Positions 8,689 to 15,545 of a DNA stretch of 29,741 bases are shown piece after piece; the first letter of the stretch is position 1; each line of letters opens with the position of its first letter. The notes beneath the pieces were generated by a model. That model saw only the letters and a program-made list of their open reading frames with translations, did not search any database and had not been told where the DNA came from. Source of the DNA: Gemmatimonadota bacterium (lineage in GTDB: Bacteria > Gemmatimonadota > Gemmatimonadetes > Gemmatimonadales > Gemmatimonadaceae); contig JADKAQ010000036.1 in NCBI GenBank assembly GCA_016719105.1, positions 1 through 29,741 on the forward strand. The letters run 5' to 3'. A program made the translations under genes and the position numbers.

Positions 8689-9384
8689 TCACTCCCCCCA
8701 CCGCTTGGGCATCTCAATCGGCGCCTGCCGCTCGACTGGCTTTTCCGCTCGTTTCCAGGAGAAGTAGAACGGCTCGAAGTCCTTCGGCCTGAAGAACCAC
8801 ATCTTGAGCTTCAGGTTCCAGTACACCCGGAAATGGTACGAGCGCATGAAGAACAGTTGCCAGAACACGACGCACAGCACGATCGGCATCCAATTCTGTG
8901 GCCACTGAACCGTCGCTTCCCACCCTAACGACGGGAGTTCACGCGCCGTGCGCCACGCGTTGGTCGCCCCTCCGTTCACGAGCAGTGCCAGCAGGATCAT
9001 GCGCACCACGTGCCGAGCCAGATAGTAGGTGCGATTGAGGCCCCAGAACTGCTCCTTGCGCACGACGGTCCAGCACACGGCAATCGTGGCCACCAGGATC
9101 AGCGCCACGCGCACCCCGGGAAGCCCGCCGAGTCCGATCAGGAGCGAGATCTTTTCGATCGCGAGCGCCGTCAGCACCGTCGCCGCGCCGCCGACCGGAT
9201 AGAAGATCAGCACGAAGGGCCAGAGCACGAACGGGGCAACGAGCCACTCGATGCTGCCGCTGCTCCTGCTGTTGGCGGCCGCCTGGCCAGCCATGAAGCC
9301 CGCCGTTCCCTCGGCGGTGGCTGGGGCGCCGATGATGTTGCCCCTGGACCCGGCGTCGTAGCCGGAGTTGTAGTCGCTGCTCAT
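8689..9384 (-). CDS. Integral membrane protein of unknown function
   Basis: The protein is 231 aa and starts with a Ser/Gly/Ala-rich soluble N-terminus of about 45 residues. About four membrane segments follow, near 47-73, 79-105, 125-140 and 165-180. The C-terminal tail is basic and aromatic (FRPKDFEPFYFSWKR). No transporter signature is seen. The start overlaps the end of the upstream VOC gene by 4 bp (ATGA), so the two form a transcription and translation unit. A TTA leucine codon lies in a CGTTAGGG context near 8930. The function cannot be assigned. Confidence 0.75.
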   Translation of the reverse strand: MSSDYNSGYDAGSRGNIIGAPATAEGTAGFMAGQAAANSRSSGSIEWLVAPFVLWPFVLIFYPVGGAATVLTALAIEKISLLIGLGGLPGVRVALILVATIAVCWTVVRKEQFWGLNRTYYLARHVVRMILLALLVNGGATNAWRTARELPSLGWEATVQWPQNWMPIVLCVVFWQLFFMRSYHFRVYWNLKLKMWFFRPKDFEPFYFSWKRAEKPVERQAPIEMPKRWGE

Positions 9385-9836
9385 GTCGTTCCGCTCCGGG
9401 TCCCGAGTTCTTCCGCGAGCCCGATCAGCAGCCCTTCGGGACCACGGATGTAACAGAGTCGATAGACGTTCTCGTAGTTCACCACTTCACCCACCAGCTG
9501 CGCCCCGTGCCTGCCGAGCCTGACGAGTAACTCATCGAGATCGGTGACGGTGAACATGATGCGCAGGTAGCCGAGCGAGTTGACGGGGGCGTTGCGATGA
9601 TCGGCGACGACCGCTGGCGCCAGGAAGCGCGACAACTCGAGCCGGCTGTGGCCGTCGGGGGTGATCATCATCGCAATCTCGACGTGCTGGTTCCCCAGCC
9701 CCGTGACACGCCCGGCCCACTCGCCCTCGATGGTCGCGCGCCCCTGCAGGGTCAGGCCGAGTTCGGAAAAGAACGCAATGGCGGTATCGAGTGACTCCAC
9801 CACGATGCCGACGTTGTCCATGCGTTTCAGTGTCAT
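9381..9836 (-). CDS. VOC (glyoxalase/bleomycin-resistance fold) family protein
   Basis: The protein is 151 aa, a full-length single VOC protein with two beta-alpha-beta-beta-beta units. The N-terminal unit starts RMDNVGIVVESLDTAIAFF, and the core has EGEWAGRVTGL and VEIAMMITPDGHSRLELSRF. The second unit includes LGYLRIMFTVTDLDELL and CYIRGPEGLLIGLAEEL, ending with the Glu usually found as a metal ligand. The usual first metal-binding His is Asn here (MDNVG), as in a common subgroup of the family, so the reaction is not predictable. VOC members include dioxygenases, lyases and binding proteins. It is the first gene of a two-gene unit with the membrane protein. Confidence 0.88.
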   Translation of the reverse strand: MTLKRMDNVGIVVESLDTAIAFFSELGLTLQGRATIEGEWAGRVTGLGNQHVEIAMMITPDGHSRLELSRFLAPAVVADHRNAPVNSLGYLRIMFTVTDLDELLVRLGRHGAQLVGEVVNYENVYRLCYIRGPEGLLIGLAEELGTRSGTT

Positions 9837-9862
9837 GCGGATGCCTCGGGGAGAAGAGGGCG

Positions 9863-9979
9863 TCAGTTTACACTACGCCCCGCCATGCCGACCCAATTGC
9901 TGAACTCCTGGAAACCCTTGCTGCTGGCGAGCGGCGCAGCGGTCACGTGCATGATCAGGTAATAGCCAAGCAGGCCGCG
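9863..9979 (-). pseudogene. C-terminal fragment of an unidentified protein
   Basis: Read on the minus strand, the last 37 codons before the TGA at 9863-9865 give a protein-like sequence (LLGYYLIMHVTAAPLASSKG, then FQEFSNWVGMAGRSVN) with a possible membrane segment. Upstream it runs straight into the poly-G tract, which in this frame would be polyproline back to an ATG at 10033. No credible N-terminus exists, so I read it as the surviving tail of a gene whose front was lost or is masked by the low-complexity tract. Family not recognised. Confidence 0.3.
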
Positions 9980-10030
9980 GGGGGGGGGGGGGGGGGAGGA
10001 GGGGGGGGGGGGGGGGGGGGGGGGCGGGGG
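9979..10030. repeat. Long poly-G tract (18 G + AGGA + 24 G + C + 5 G)
   Basis: A nearly pure G run of 52 bp lies between two gene fragments. It could form G-quadruplex DNA and would be unstable in replication. Long homopolymer G is also a well-known sequencing and assembly artefact, so its length should not be trusted. Confidence 0.9.
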
Positions 10031-10047
10031 CATCCCCCAACCAACCG

Positions 10048-10240
10048 CTACATCCGACCGCTCGCCGCCCGCGCTTCACGCCGCGCCTGGTCCAGCACGT
10101 ACGCCTGGATCATCCGAACCTGCGCGGCGGCGAGAGCTTTTGCAAACGACGGCATGCCGAGCTGCCTTCGGGCGCCCCCCAGGACGATCGAATCGATCGT
10201 CGCGTGTGTCTCGGCGGTCAGGCGCAGGTCGGGGACGGCG
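10048..10240 (-). pseudogene. C-terminal remnant of a cytochrome c domain, probably of a quinoprotein dehydrogenase
   Basis: On the minus strand, about 64 codons ending at the TAG 10048-10050 read RRAVPDLRLTAETHATIDSI, then VLGGARRQLGMPSFAKALA and an AYVLDQARREA helix. This matches the C-terminal part of the cytochrome c domain that closes PQQ-dependent quinohemoprotein dehydrogenases (typical pattern: VPDLR, IVL-GA, GM-SF, I-AYV). The methionine of GMPSF would be the axial haem ligand. The CxxCH haem site and the whole propeller are missing: upstream, the DNA passes into the end of an intact membrane protein gene. It is therefore a deletion remnant. The family assignment is from memory of the motif pattern. 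Confidence 0.5.
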
Positions 10241-10246
10241 CGCCGG

Positions 10247-10660
10247 TCAGGATAGCCATCCCTCTCGCGCCGCCCTGTTGGCCAGCAGCAGCAGGAGCAC
10301 GGCGATCACCAGCACCGCTCCCTGCAGCGCGTAGGCCGACGCCGGGATGGCGACGGGACTCATGCCGAACAGCGCGATGTCCTGCCCGATGAGCCCGAGC
10401 AGCGACGCGAGCAACGGACCCTTCGCCCACCGCTTCTTCATGACCAGCCCCACGCAGCCGAGCGCACCGCCCCACACGGCGATCGCGTACAGCGCCACCG
10501 CCCAGATGGGTCGTGCAGCGTACAGCGCGCGCTGGTCGGGCGACATCGCGGCGATGGCCTCCGGCGTCAGCATCACGTCCATGAGATAGGCGGCGCAGCC
10601 CATCAGGTTCCAGAGCAAGGCGACAATGGCCACCGGCATGAACCACTTGGGACGCGTCAT
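10247..10660 (-). CDS. Small integral membrane protein
   Basis: The protein is 137 aa with four hydrophobic segments, at about 8-30, 52-73, 80-102 and 105-128, and a short basic C-terminus. The segments contain VAIVALLWNLMGCAAYLMDV, PIWAVALYAIAVWGGALGC and ALQGAVLVIAVLLLLLANRA. The motif order (WNLMGC-AYLMDV, TPEAIAAMSPDQRALYAARP, AIAVWGGALGC) fits a widespread uncharacterised four-helix family sometimes labelled sugar-transporter-like, without experimental support that I know of. Start is the ATG at 10660. It appears to be a single gene; its 3' end abuts the cytochrome c remnant. Confidence 0.75.
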   Translation of the reverse strand: MTRPKWFMPVAIVALLWNLMGCAAYLMDVMLTPEAIAAMSPDQRALYAARPIWAVALYAIAVWGGALGCVGLVMKKRWAKGPLLASLLGLIGQDIALFGMSPVAIPASAYALQGAVLVIAVLLLLLANRAAREGWLS

Positions 10661-10800
10661 CTAGCCTCCGTCGAAGGTGGGAAGAAGTTCGTCGCGAACA
10701 TGCCCGCCGCGGCGTCATATCGAAAGGGTCTACCTGACCAGTTCCGCCTTGGGAGGCTGCGTCGAATCGGTGGCATCGCGCCTCGGGTCGGCCTCACGAT

Positions 10801-11028
10801 ATGTTCGGCGCTCCCAGACACGGACACCCTTCTGTGCGCGCGCGCGTTGCGGCCCTCTGCGAAGTCCTCGGGGTCTACCTGGCGGGCCAGGTGGTGATGT
10901 TCCTGCTCGCCAAGGGCCTCGGCGTGTCGCTGGCGAATCCCCTGACCACCCTCACGGCGGACGCCGACGGCGCAACACTCGTCTCGGCGACGCACGCGCT
11001 CGTGCGGCTCCTCGGCTTTCAATACGCC
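10801..11028 (+). pseudogene. N-terminal fragment of a membrane protein, possibly CPBP-type
   Basis: From ATG 10801 the plus strand reads about 76 codons of plausible protein, including VLGVYLAGQVVMFLLAKGL and a segment ending VSATHALVRLLGFQYA. The pattern recalls the start of CPBP intramembrane protease-type proteins, but no catalytic EExxxR motif is present. The sequence then meets the stop of the amylase gene on the other strand at 11029 and loses protein character. It looks like the front of a gene cut by a rearrangement that joined it to the amylase 3' end. No ribosome binding site is evident. The family guess is weak. Confidence 0.35.
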
Positions 11029-12624
11029 CTACAGCTTCGTCGTCACGTCAATCACCAGCGCGCTGTTCCCCGCCAGCGACAACGCCACCCCGCCGCTCGT
11101 CCCAACCACCACGCTCGCCCCCGCGCATCCCGCCCCGACCTTCCCGCCGCCTAACACATCGCAATACGTCCCCGCCGCCAACCCTGTGCTGGTCGAGACG
11201 AGCACGTTTCCTCCCTCGCGGTTGATCGCGACCCACCCCTTGTCGCCGCGCGAGAAGGCGATCGCATTCCCCGCGTTGTCCCACCAGCGCGTCACCTCGG
11301 TCCCGGCGACGGTGCGCCGGAAGCGGATCATGTTGCGGATGTACGGGTCACGATGCTCGCACACCCAGTCGCCGAGGACGACCACCTCGAACGACGCGGC
11401 GCATCGCACCGGGAGCGTCCACCCGGCGGCGTCGGACGGCGGACCGGCGGAGTTGCCGGCGGGACAGGTGAAGGCGAAGCTCGAGAGCACGGTCGGGTAG
11501 CCGTACGGCTGCGCCAGCATCCAGACGTTGGCCAGGCGGAAGACCTGCGTGTTGCGGTAGCCGATGCCGCAGTCGTGCTGCGTGTCGTGGTTCTGGAGGA
11601 AGACCACCGCCTTGTCGGACGGCATCATCCCCCACGCGGCGGCAGAGAACTGGTTGCCGGCGCTCCCGTTGGGGTTGAGCTGCGACAGGCGCTCCCCGTT
11701 CACGTTGCGGAACTTGTTCCCCACGCCGACGAAGATGAACTCGGTGATGTCGGCGACGCCGCCCGACGCGTAGCCGGCGCCGAAGTAGTCGGTGGCCTTG
11801 ACCGCCTCACCAGAGCCGCCGATCACCTCGAGGAAGAAATACGGCAGTGCGCGCCCCTCACTGGCTGCGGCGCTGTTGACCAGCGTGATGATCTGGTCGA
11901 GCTCCACCTGCTGCATGTGCTTGGCCGCGTCGATGCGGAAGCCGGCGACGCCGAGCCTGACGAGTGCGATGAGGTAGTCGGCGATCTTCTGTCGCACCGA
12001 CGGCAGGCCTGTGTTGAGGTCCGGGAGCGAGAGTAGCTCGCAGTCCTGCACATTGGCCGCGTCCTGGTAGTTGTTGAGCGCACACGGCGTGTGGAAGTCG
12101 GACTGGGCGTAGAGCCCCGGGTAGCTGTACTTCGAGTAGGCGGTCCCCGCGCTCCCCACGCCGGGGCTGGGGAAGTTGGTCATGTGATTGATGACCGCGT
12201 CGACGTAGATGTCGACCCCTGCCCCCTTGCAGCGGCTCACCATCGCCACGAACTCGTCGCGCGTCCCCGAGCGGCTGCGGTCCAGCTTGTAGCTGACGGG
12301 TTGGTACCGCTCGCTCCAGTCGAAGCTGGGGGTGATGCTGTGCTCCTGCGGCGGCGAGACCTGCACCGCGCGATAGCCGGCCGGCCCCAGGACCGACTCG
12401 CACTCGGCGGCGATGTCGGTCCAGCGCCAGTCGAACAGGTGCACGAAGACATCGCCGGCGGCGGCGTGGCCGCTTGCGCGGTATTGCTGGGAGAGCGTGG
12501 GGCGCCCAGCGGGGGCGTCGGGGATCGTGGCGGTGGGCGTGTCCTTGCCGCAGGCGACCGTCGCCAGCAGCAACAGGGTCGCGACGAACGACGAGGCGAT
12601 TGGCGCGTGACGCTGGACTGTCAA
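11029..12624 (-). CDS. GH13 alpha-amylase, animal-type-like, probable lipoprotein
   Basis: The protein is 531 aa and should hydrolyse alpha-1,4-glucan bonds outside the cytoplasm. The four GH13 regions are visible: DAVINH (142-147), GFRIDAAKH (229-236, nucleophile D232), FLEVIG (264-269, acid/base E266) and FLQNHDTQ (342-349, D347). The spelling of these regions resembles animal-type enzymes. The position equivalent to the third chloride ligand (Arg in animal RVMSS) appears as Thr in YPTVLSS, so chloride dependence is doubtful (inference). The N-terminus has a hydrophobic stretch and TVAC at 22-25, consistent with a lipoprotein. The C-terminal 90 residues fit the beta-sandwich domain C. The start appears to be TTG at 12624; no in-frame ATG precedes it. 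It stands alone after a hairpin. Confidence 0.9.
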   Translation of the reverse strand: MTVQRHAPIASSFVATLLLLATVACGKDTPTATIPDAPAGRPTLSQQYRASGHAAAGDVFVHLFDWRWTDIAAECESVLGPAGYRAVQVSPPQEHSITPSFDWSERYQPVSYKLDRSRSGTRDEFVAMVSRCKGAGVDIYVDAVINHMTNFPSPGVGSAGTAYSKYSYPGLYAQSDFHTPCALNNYQDAANVQDCELLSLPDLNTGLPSVRQKIADYLIALVRLGVAGFRIDAAKHMQQVELDQIITLVNSAAASEGRALPYFFLEVIGGSGEAVKATDYFGAGYASGGVADITEFIFVGVGNKFRNVNGERLSQLNPNGSAGNQFSAAAWGMMPSDKAVVFLQNHDTQHDCGIGYRNTQVFRLANVWMLAQPYGYPTVLSSFAFTCPAGNSAGPPSDAAGWTLPVRCAASFEVVVLGDWVCEHRDPYIRNMIRFRRTVAGTEVTRWWDNAGNAIAFSRGDKGWVAINREGGNVLVSTSTGLAAGTYCDVLGGGKVGAGCAGASVVVGTSGGVALSLAGNSALVIDVTTKL

Positions 12625-12630
12625 GATGAA

Positions 12631-12676
12631 CCGGGGGCGAGGGGAACGGGCTCCCGCAAGCTACCCGCGCCCCCGG
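12631..12676. terminator. Inverted repeat between the NTF2-like and amylase genes
   Basis: CCGGGGGCG at 12631-12639 and CGCCCCCGG at 12668-12676 are perfect 9-bp inverted repeats with a 28-bp loop that can itself fold. Placed after the stop of the NTF2-like gene and just before the amylase start, it could terminate the former or regulate the latter. There is no T-run. Confidence 0.35.
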
Positions 12677-12689
12677 CGTCGCGCCCGTC

Positions 12690-13175
12690 CTAGTGCGGGA
12701 TGGCGTTCCAGGCCGCTTCGGTCACGGCGTCGAGCTGGCGCTCCATCACGATCCGCCACTTCCCCTGGCGCTTGACCAGCAGCGCCTCGAGGCGCCGATA
12801 GCTCGGCTTGCTGACGCCGGCCTTGTCGATGACCGTGTACTTGAAGACCCCGGTCTCGAAGGCCGTCTCGGTGTCGTCCTGCCGTTTCGTGAACCGGAAT
12901 TCCACCGTCGCGTGCGTCCCCTTGGCCTTGTTGGCGACCATGTCCTTTCCCCAGCCTGCCAGCGCCGAGGCGATCGAACGCGTGCCGTCGTTCGAGACCA
13001 GTACGGCATCCGGGTGGTAGGTGCGCCCCATGGCGGCGATGTCGTCGTTCACGACCGACGCCGCGATGGGGGTCCAGACGTCGGCGTTGATCGCGGCGCT
13101 GGTCGGGCTCTGTGCGACGGCGGCGAGGAAGACGGGAAGGCCGAGGCTCAGGAGGGCGGTGGCGGAGAGGTGCAT
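12690..13175 (-). CDS. Exported SnoaL/DUF4440-like (NTF2-fold) protein
   Basis: The protein is 161 aa. The ATG at 13175 is chosen because a signal peptide follows (MHLSATALLSLGLPVFLAAV, cleavage near AQS). The mature 135 residues have the NTF2-like layout: an N-terminal helix (VWTPIAASVVNDDIAAMGRT), the YHPDAVLVSNDGTR strand typical of DUF4440/SnoaL-like proteins, a middle helix, then strands FRFTKRQDDTETAFETGVFK and a terminal RQGKWRIVMERQ. Members bind small ligands or act as isomerases, and many have no known function. No catalytic residue can be assigned. A single gene with its own upstream region; the adjacent amylase is on the same strand but separated by a hairpin. Confidence 0.78.
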   Translation of the reverse strand: MHLSATALLSLGLPVFLAAVAQSPTSAAINADVWTPIAASVVNDDIAAMGRTYHPDAVLVSNDGTRSIASALAGWGKDMVANKAKGTHATVEFRFTKRQDDTETAFETGVFKYTVIDKAGVSKPSYRRLEALLVKRQGKWRIVMERQLDAVTEAAWNAIPH

Positions 13176-13919
13176 GGTGTGTGGCCTCGGGTGTGATGAG
13201 GGGCCGATCGACGGCTGTGCGCGGCGCTCACGATCGCCTCGGGGCCGGTCGTTTGTCCAGATCGAAGGGTGAGGGGCGGGGATCGCAGCCAAGCGGAAGC
13301 GCGTCACGGAAGAACGTTCGCTGGATCTGCGGAACCCGCCGAGCACCGTTCGTGTCGGATCCAACGACTAAGGCCACGCCGTCGGCGAGGCCCCTTCGGC
13401 CGAGGACACCAGTCTGCAACCGCCCGCAGCGCCACGCGCGGCTCGTACTCCGAGATCGAACCCGTACCGGCGCCCGCCGGGCGCGGCCCAAGCCGACCGC
13501 GCCACCGCTCGGGAAAGCGGCGTCGGGGTCGCTACGCCTCCGAGGCCGGAGTCCCATCGCGTCGGGCTGCTGCGTGCGCACCGTGCGGCGGCGCTGGTGG
13601 CGGGGCGCCGCGCCGGGCGCGGCGCGGCCAGCGCGGCGCGTGCGCCCGGGGGGGGCGCGGCGGCCCGGGGGGGCGCTCGGTGCGTGCGCCAGGTGGCGCC
13701 GGGGCGCGGGGGGCGGCAGGCCGTGCGCCGCGTCGCGGCCGGCGGATGTGTGACTGCGAGGCATTGGGCGTGGGCGGCGGAACAGGGGGCGCGTCGTACT
13801 CGCTGTAACAGGCTCGTGGGCGGAATGCGGCGTCTGGTGAATGCTCCTCAGACTTGTTAGGTCACCGTGCGGACGCGATGTCCGGCGCACTGGCGGTTTA
13901 GGGCGCCGGGCCCCGCGGG
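13176..13919. other. Non-coding, extremely GC-rich stretch
   Basis: These 744 bp contain no convincing gene. Frames on both strands stay open only because stop codons are rare at this composition, and their products are Arg/Pro/Gly/Ala-rich without domain character. Positions 13,585-13,745 are almost pure G+C with repeated GGCGC, CCCGGGGGG and similar strings. An AT-richer 130 bp follows (13,790-13,920) upstream of the P1 peptidase stop. The stretch could be a decayed gene or spacer. Confidence 0.6.
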
Positions 13920-15185
13920 TCACCGCCGCTGCAACCGGTTGTACTTCGCGAGGATCGCCTTCACCTGGTCGTGCGGGAGCGCCCACGCGCGGCGATAGTC
14001 CGCCCCCGTCATCGTCTCGGCCGCCAGCATCGCGTTGATGATCGCCTCTTCCGTCGCCTCCACGGTGGCCGTGAAGAGCGGATCCACCAGTCCGGAGCCC
14101 AGCCGCTGCATCGTGGGCGCCGGCAGCGTCGAGCGGCCGCTGTTCCCCCAGTCCACCCCGCGGTTCGCGGTCGAGAAGGCGATGAAGATGTCACCAGAAC
14201 CGTTGCCGTTGATCGACCCCATGCGCCCCATGCCTAACGCGACGCGGCGCACCACGCGCTTGAGCTGGTCGGGCGACAGCGGGGCATCGGTGGCCACCAC
14301 GATGATGATCGAACCCTGCTCGGGATCTTCCGCCGGCGCATCGCCGCCCCCCGGACCCGCCCCACACACCGGCAGCGGACGGCCATCGAAGGCGGTGAGC
14401 GGCGGGTCGAGGCGCTGCGCCACGCAGGGCTCGAGCCCCGTCACCTCGCGCCCCACCGGGATCCCGGCGATGCGGAGCTGTGAGCGCGTGCCGTAGTTGC
14501 ACTGCACCAGCACACCGACGGTGAAGCCACCCTCCATCGCCGACAACATCCGCGACGACGTCCCGGTGCCGCCCTTGAAGCCGTTGCAGTTCATCCCCGT
14601 CCCGCCCCCCACGTTCCCCTCGGCCACCGCCCCGGGACGCGCGGCATCGAGCGCCTGGAAGGCATGCTCCGCCTTCACGTGCAGCCCCTTCATGTCATTG
14701 AGCCCGCCGTCCGAGGTCTCGGCGACCACCGGATACCAGAACGGGCCGGGGGCGTTGCGCTTCACCATCCAGTCCACCACCGCGTCGCGCACGATCCCCA
14801 CACTCAGCGTGTTGGTGATCATGATCGGCGTCTCCAGCACCCCGGTCTCCTCGATCCAGTGCGTCCCGGTCATGTCACCGTTGCCGTTCCCCGCATAGTA
14901 CGCGGCGAAGACCGGCTCCAGCGTCGCGCGGCCACGCGGCAGGATCGCGGTGACCCCGGTGCGCACCGGCCCCTGCCCCACCACCCGCTTCCCTTCGCCG
15001 CGAATGAGCGTCGTGTAGCCCACCTCCACGCCGGCGACGTCGGTGATGGCGTTGTGGGGGCCGGGGGTGCCGTCGAGCGGGATGCCGAGGTCGCGTGCGC
15101 GGGCGCGCTGCTGCGCGACGGCAGACGACGGTGCGGCGGCGAGGGCCGCGACGGCGAGGAGGGTTATGGGAACGAGTGAGCGCAT
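13920..15185 (-). CDS. Secreted P1 family peptidase (S58, DmpA-like aminopeptidase)
   Basis: The protein is 421 aa. The ATG at 15185 begins a signal peptide ending ASSAVA-type near residue 24. The mature protein follows the DmpA/BapA order: RDLGIPLDGTPGPHNAITDV at 31-50, the VGYTTLI strand, THWIEETG, ITNTLSVGIVRDAVVDWM, GNVGGGTGMNCNGFKGGTG, then VLVQCNYGTRSQLRIAG and SIIIVVATDAPL. Family members are N-terminal nucleophile hydrolases that cut themselves into two chains and release N-terminal residues from D- or beta-peptides and amides. The likely cleavage site is before Thr233 in NYGTRS (inference; some relatives use Ser). An insertion with two cysteines at about 254-290 is probably disulfide-bonded. 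An upstream extension to 15500 is rejected as non-protein-like. Confidence 0.88.
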   Translation of the reverse strand: MRSLVPITLLAVAALAAAPSSAVAQQRARARDLGIPLDGTPGPHNAITDVAGVEVGYTTLIRGEGKRVVGQGPVRTGVTAILPRGRATLEPVFAAYYAGNGNGDMTGTHWIEETGVLETPIMITNTLSVGIVRDAVVDWMVKRNAPGPFWYPVVAETSDGGLNDMKGLHVKAEHAFQALDAARPGAVAEGNVGGGTGMNCNGFKGGTGTSSRMLSAMEGGFTVGVLVQCNYGTRSQLRIAGIPVGREVTGLEPCVAQRLDPPLTAFDGRPLPVCGAGPGGGDAPAEDPEQGSIIIVVATDAPLSPDQLKRVVRRVALGMGRMGSINGNGSGDIFIAFSTANRGVDWGNSGRSTLPAPTMQRLGSGLVDPLFTATVEATEEAIINAMLAAETMTGADYRRAWALPHDQVKAILAKYNRLQRR

Positions 15186-15545
15186 GGGCGGGGTGCGGGG
15201 GTGGCGGTTCGGGGAGAGATTACCGCCGGAGGGCGCGGGAGGCGAGGGTGCGCGGCATGGCGGGCAACGGGTGCGTCCGGGCGGGCGACCGACTTCGCTA
15301 CGCATCCTAGTCGCCAGCGGAATGGTCGATCGACTTCGTCCGAATGGGGTGATCGACATAGGGTGAAACGGGGAATCGGGATGGACCGCAATCCGCACAA
15401 TGCCGGTGAGACTGCATTGGTGGGTGAAGCCGAGGCAGCGGGGATTGACGAGTTCAGCTATGCGGCGCCACGTTGGCAATCGATGGTCGGCGTTGAGCAA
15501 ATGCCAAACAGACCATCCGAGCGTCTCATCGGAGGAGTTCAGCTG
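15186..15545. other. Divergent intergenic region before the protease gene
   Basis: These 360 bp separate the divergent P1 peptidase and protease genes. No recognised gene is present. The protease frame stays open upstream to an ATG at 15381, but that extension lacks protein character and would bury the signal peptide. The stretch should hold both promoters; no clear boxes are seen. Confidence 0.45.
15533..15538 (+). promoter_or_regulatory. Ribosome binding site of the protease gene
   Basis: GGAGGA lies about 8 bases before the ATG at 15546. It supports that start over the upstream in-frame ATGs, in agreement with the signal peptide that begins there. Confidence 0.55.

Noticed and set aside
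9791..10255. Plus-strand open frame running through the G tract as polyglycine
   Set aside because: No protein-like sequence on either side; it exists only because G runs contain no stops.
13112..13986. Long open frames on both strands in the GC-rich gap
   Set aside because: Composition is Arg/Pro/Gly/Ala only, with no start signals and no domain resemblance.
15186..15500. N-terminal extension of the P1 peptidase to 15500 and of the protease to 15201
   Set aside because: Both extensions precede clear signal peptides and read as non-coding sequence.
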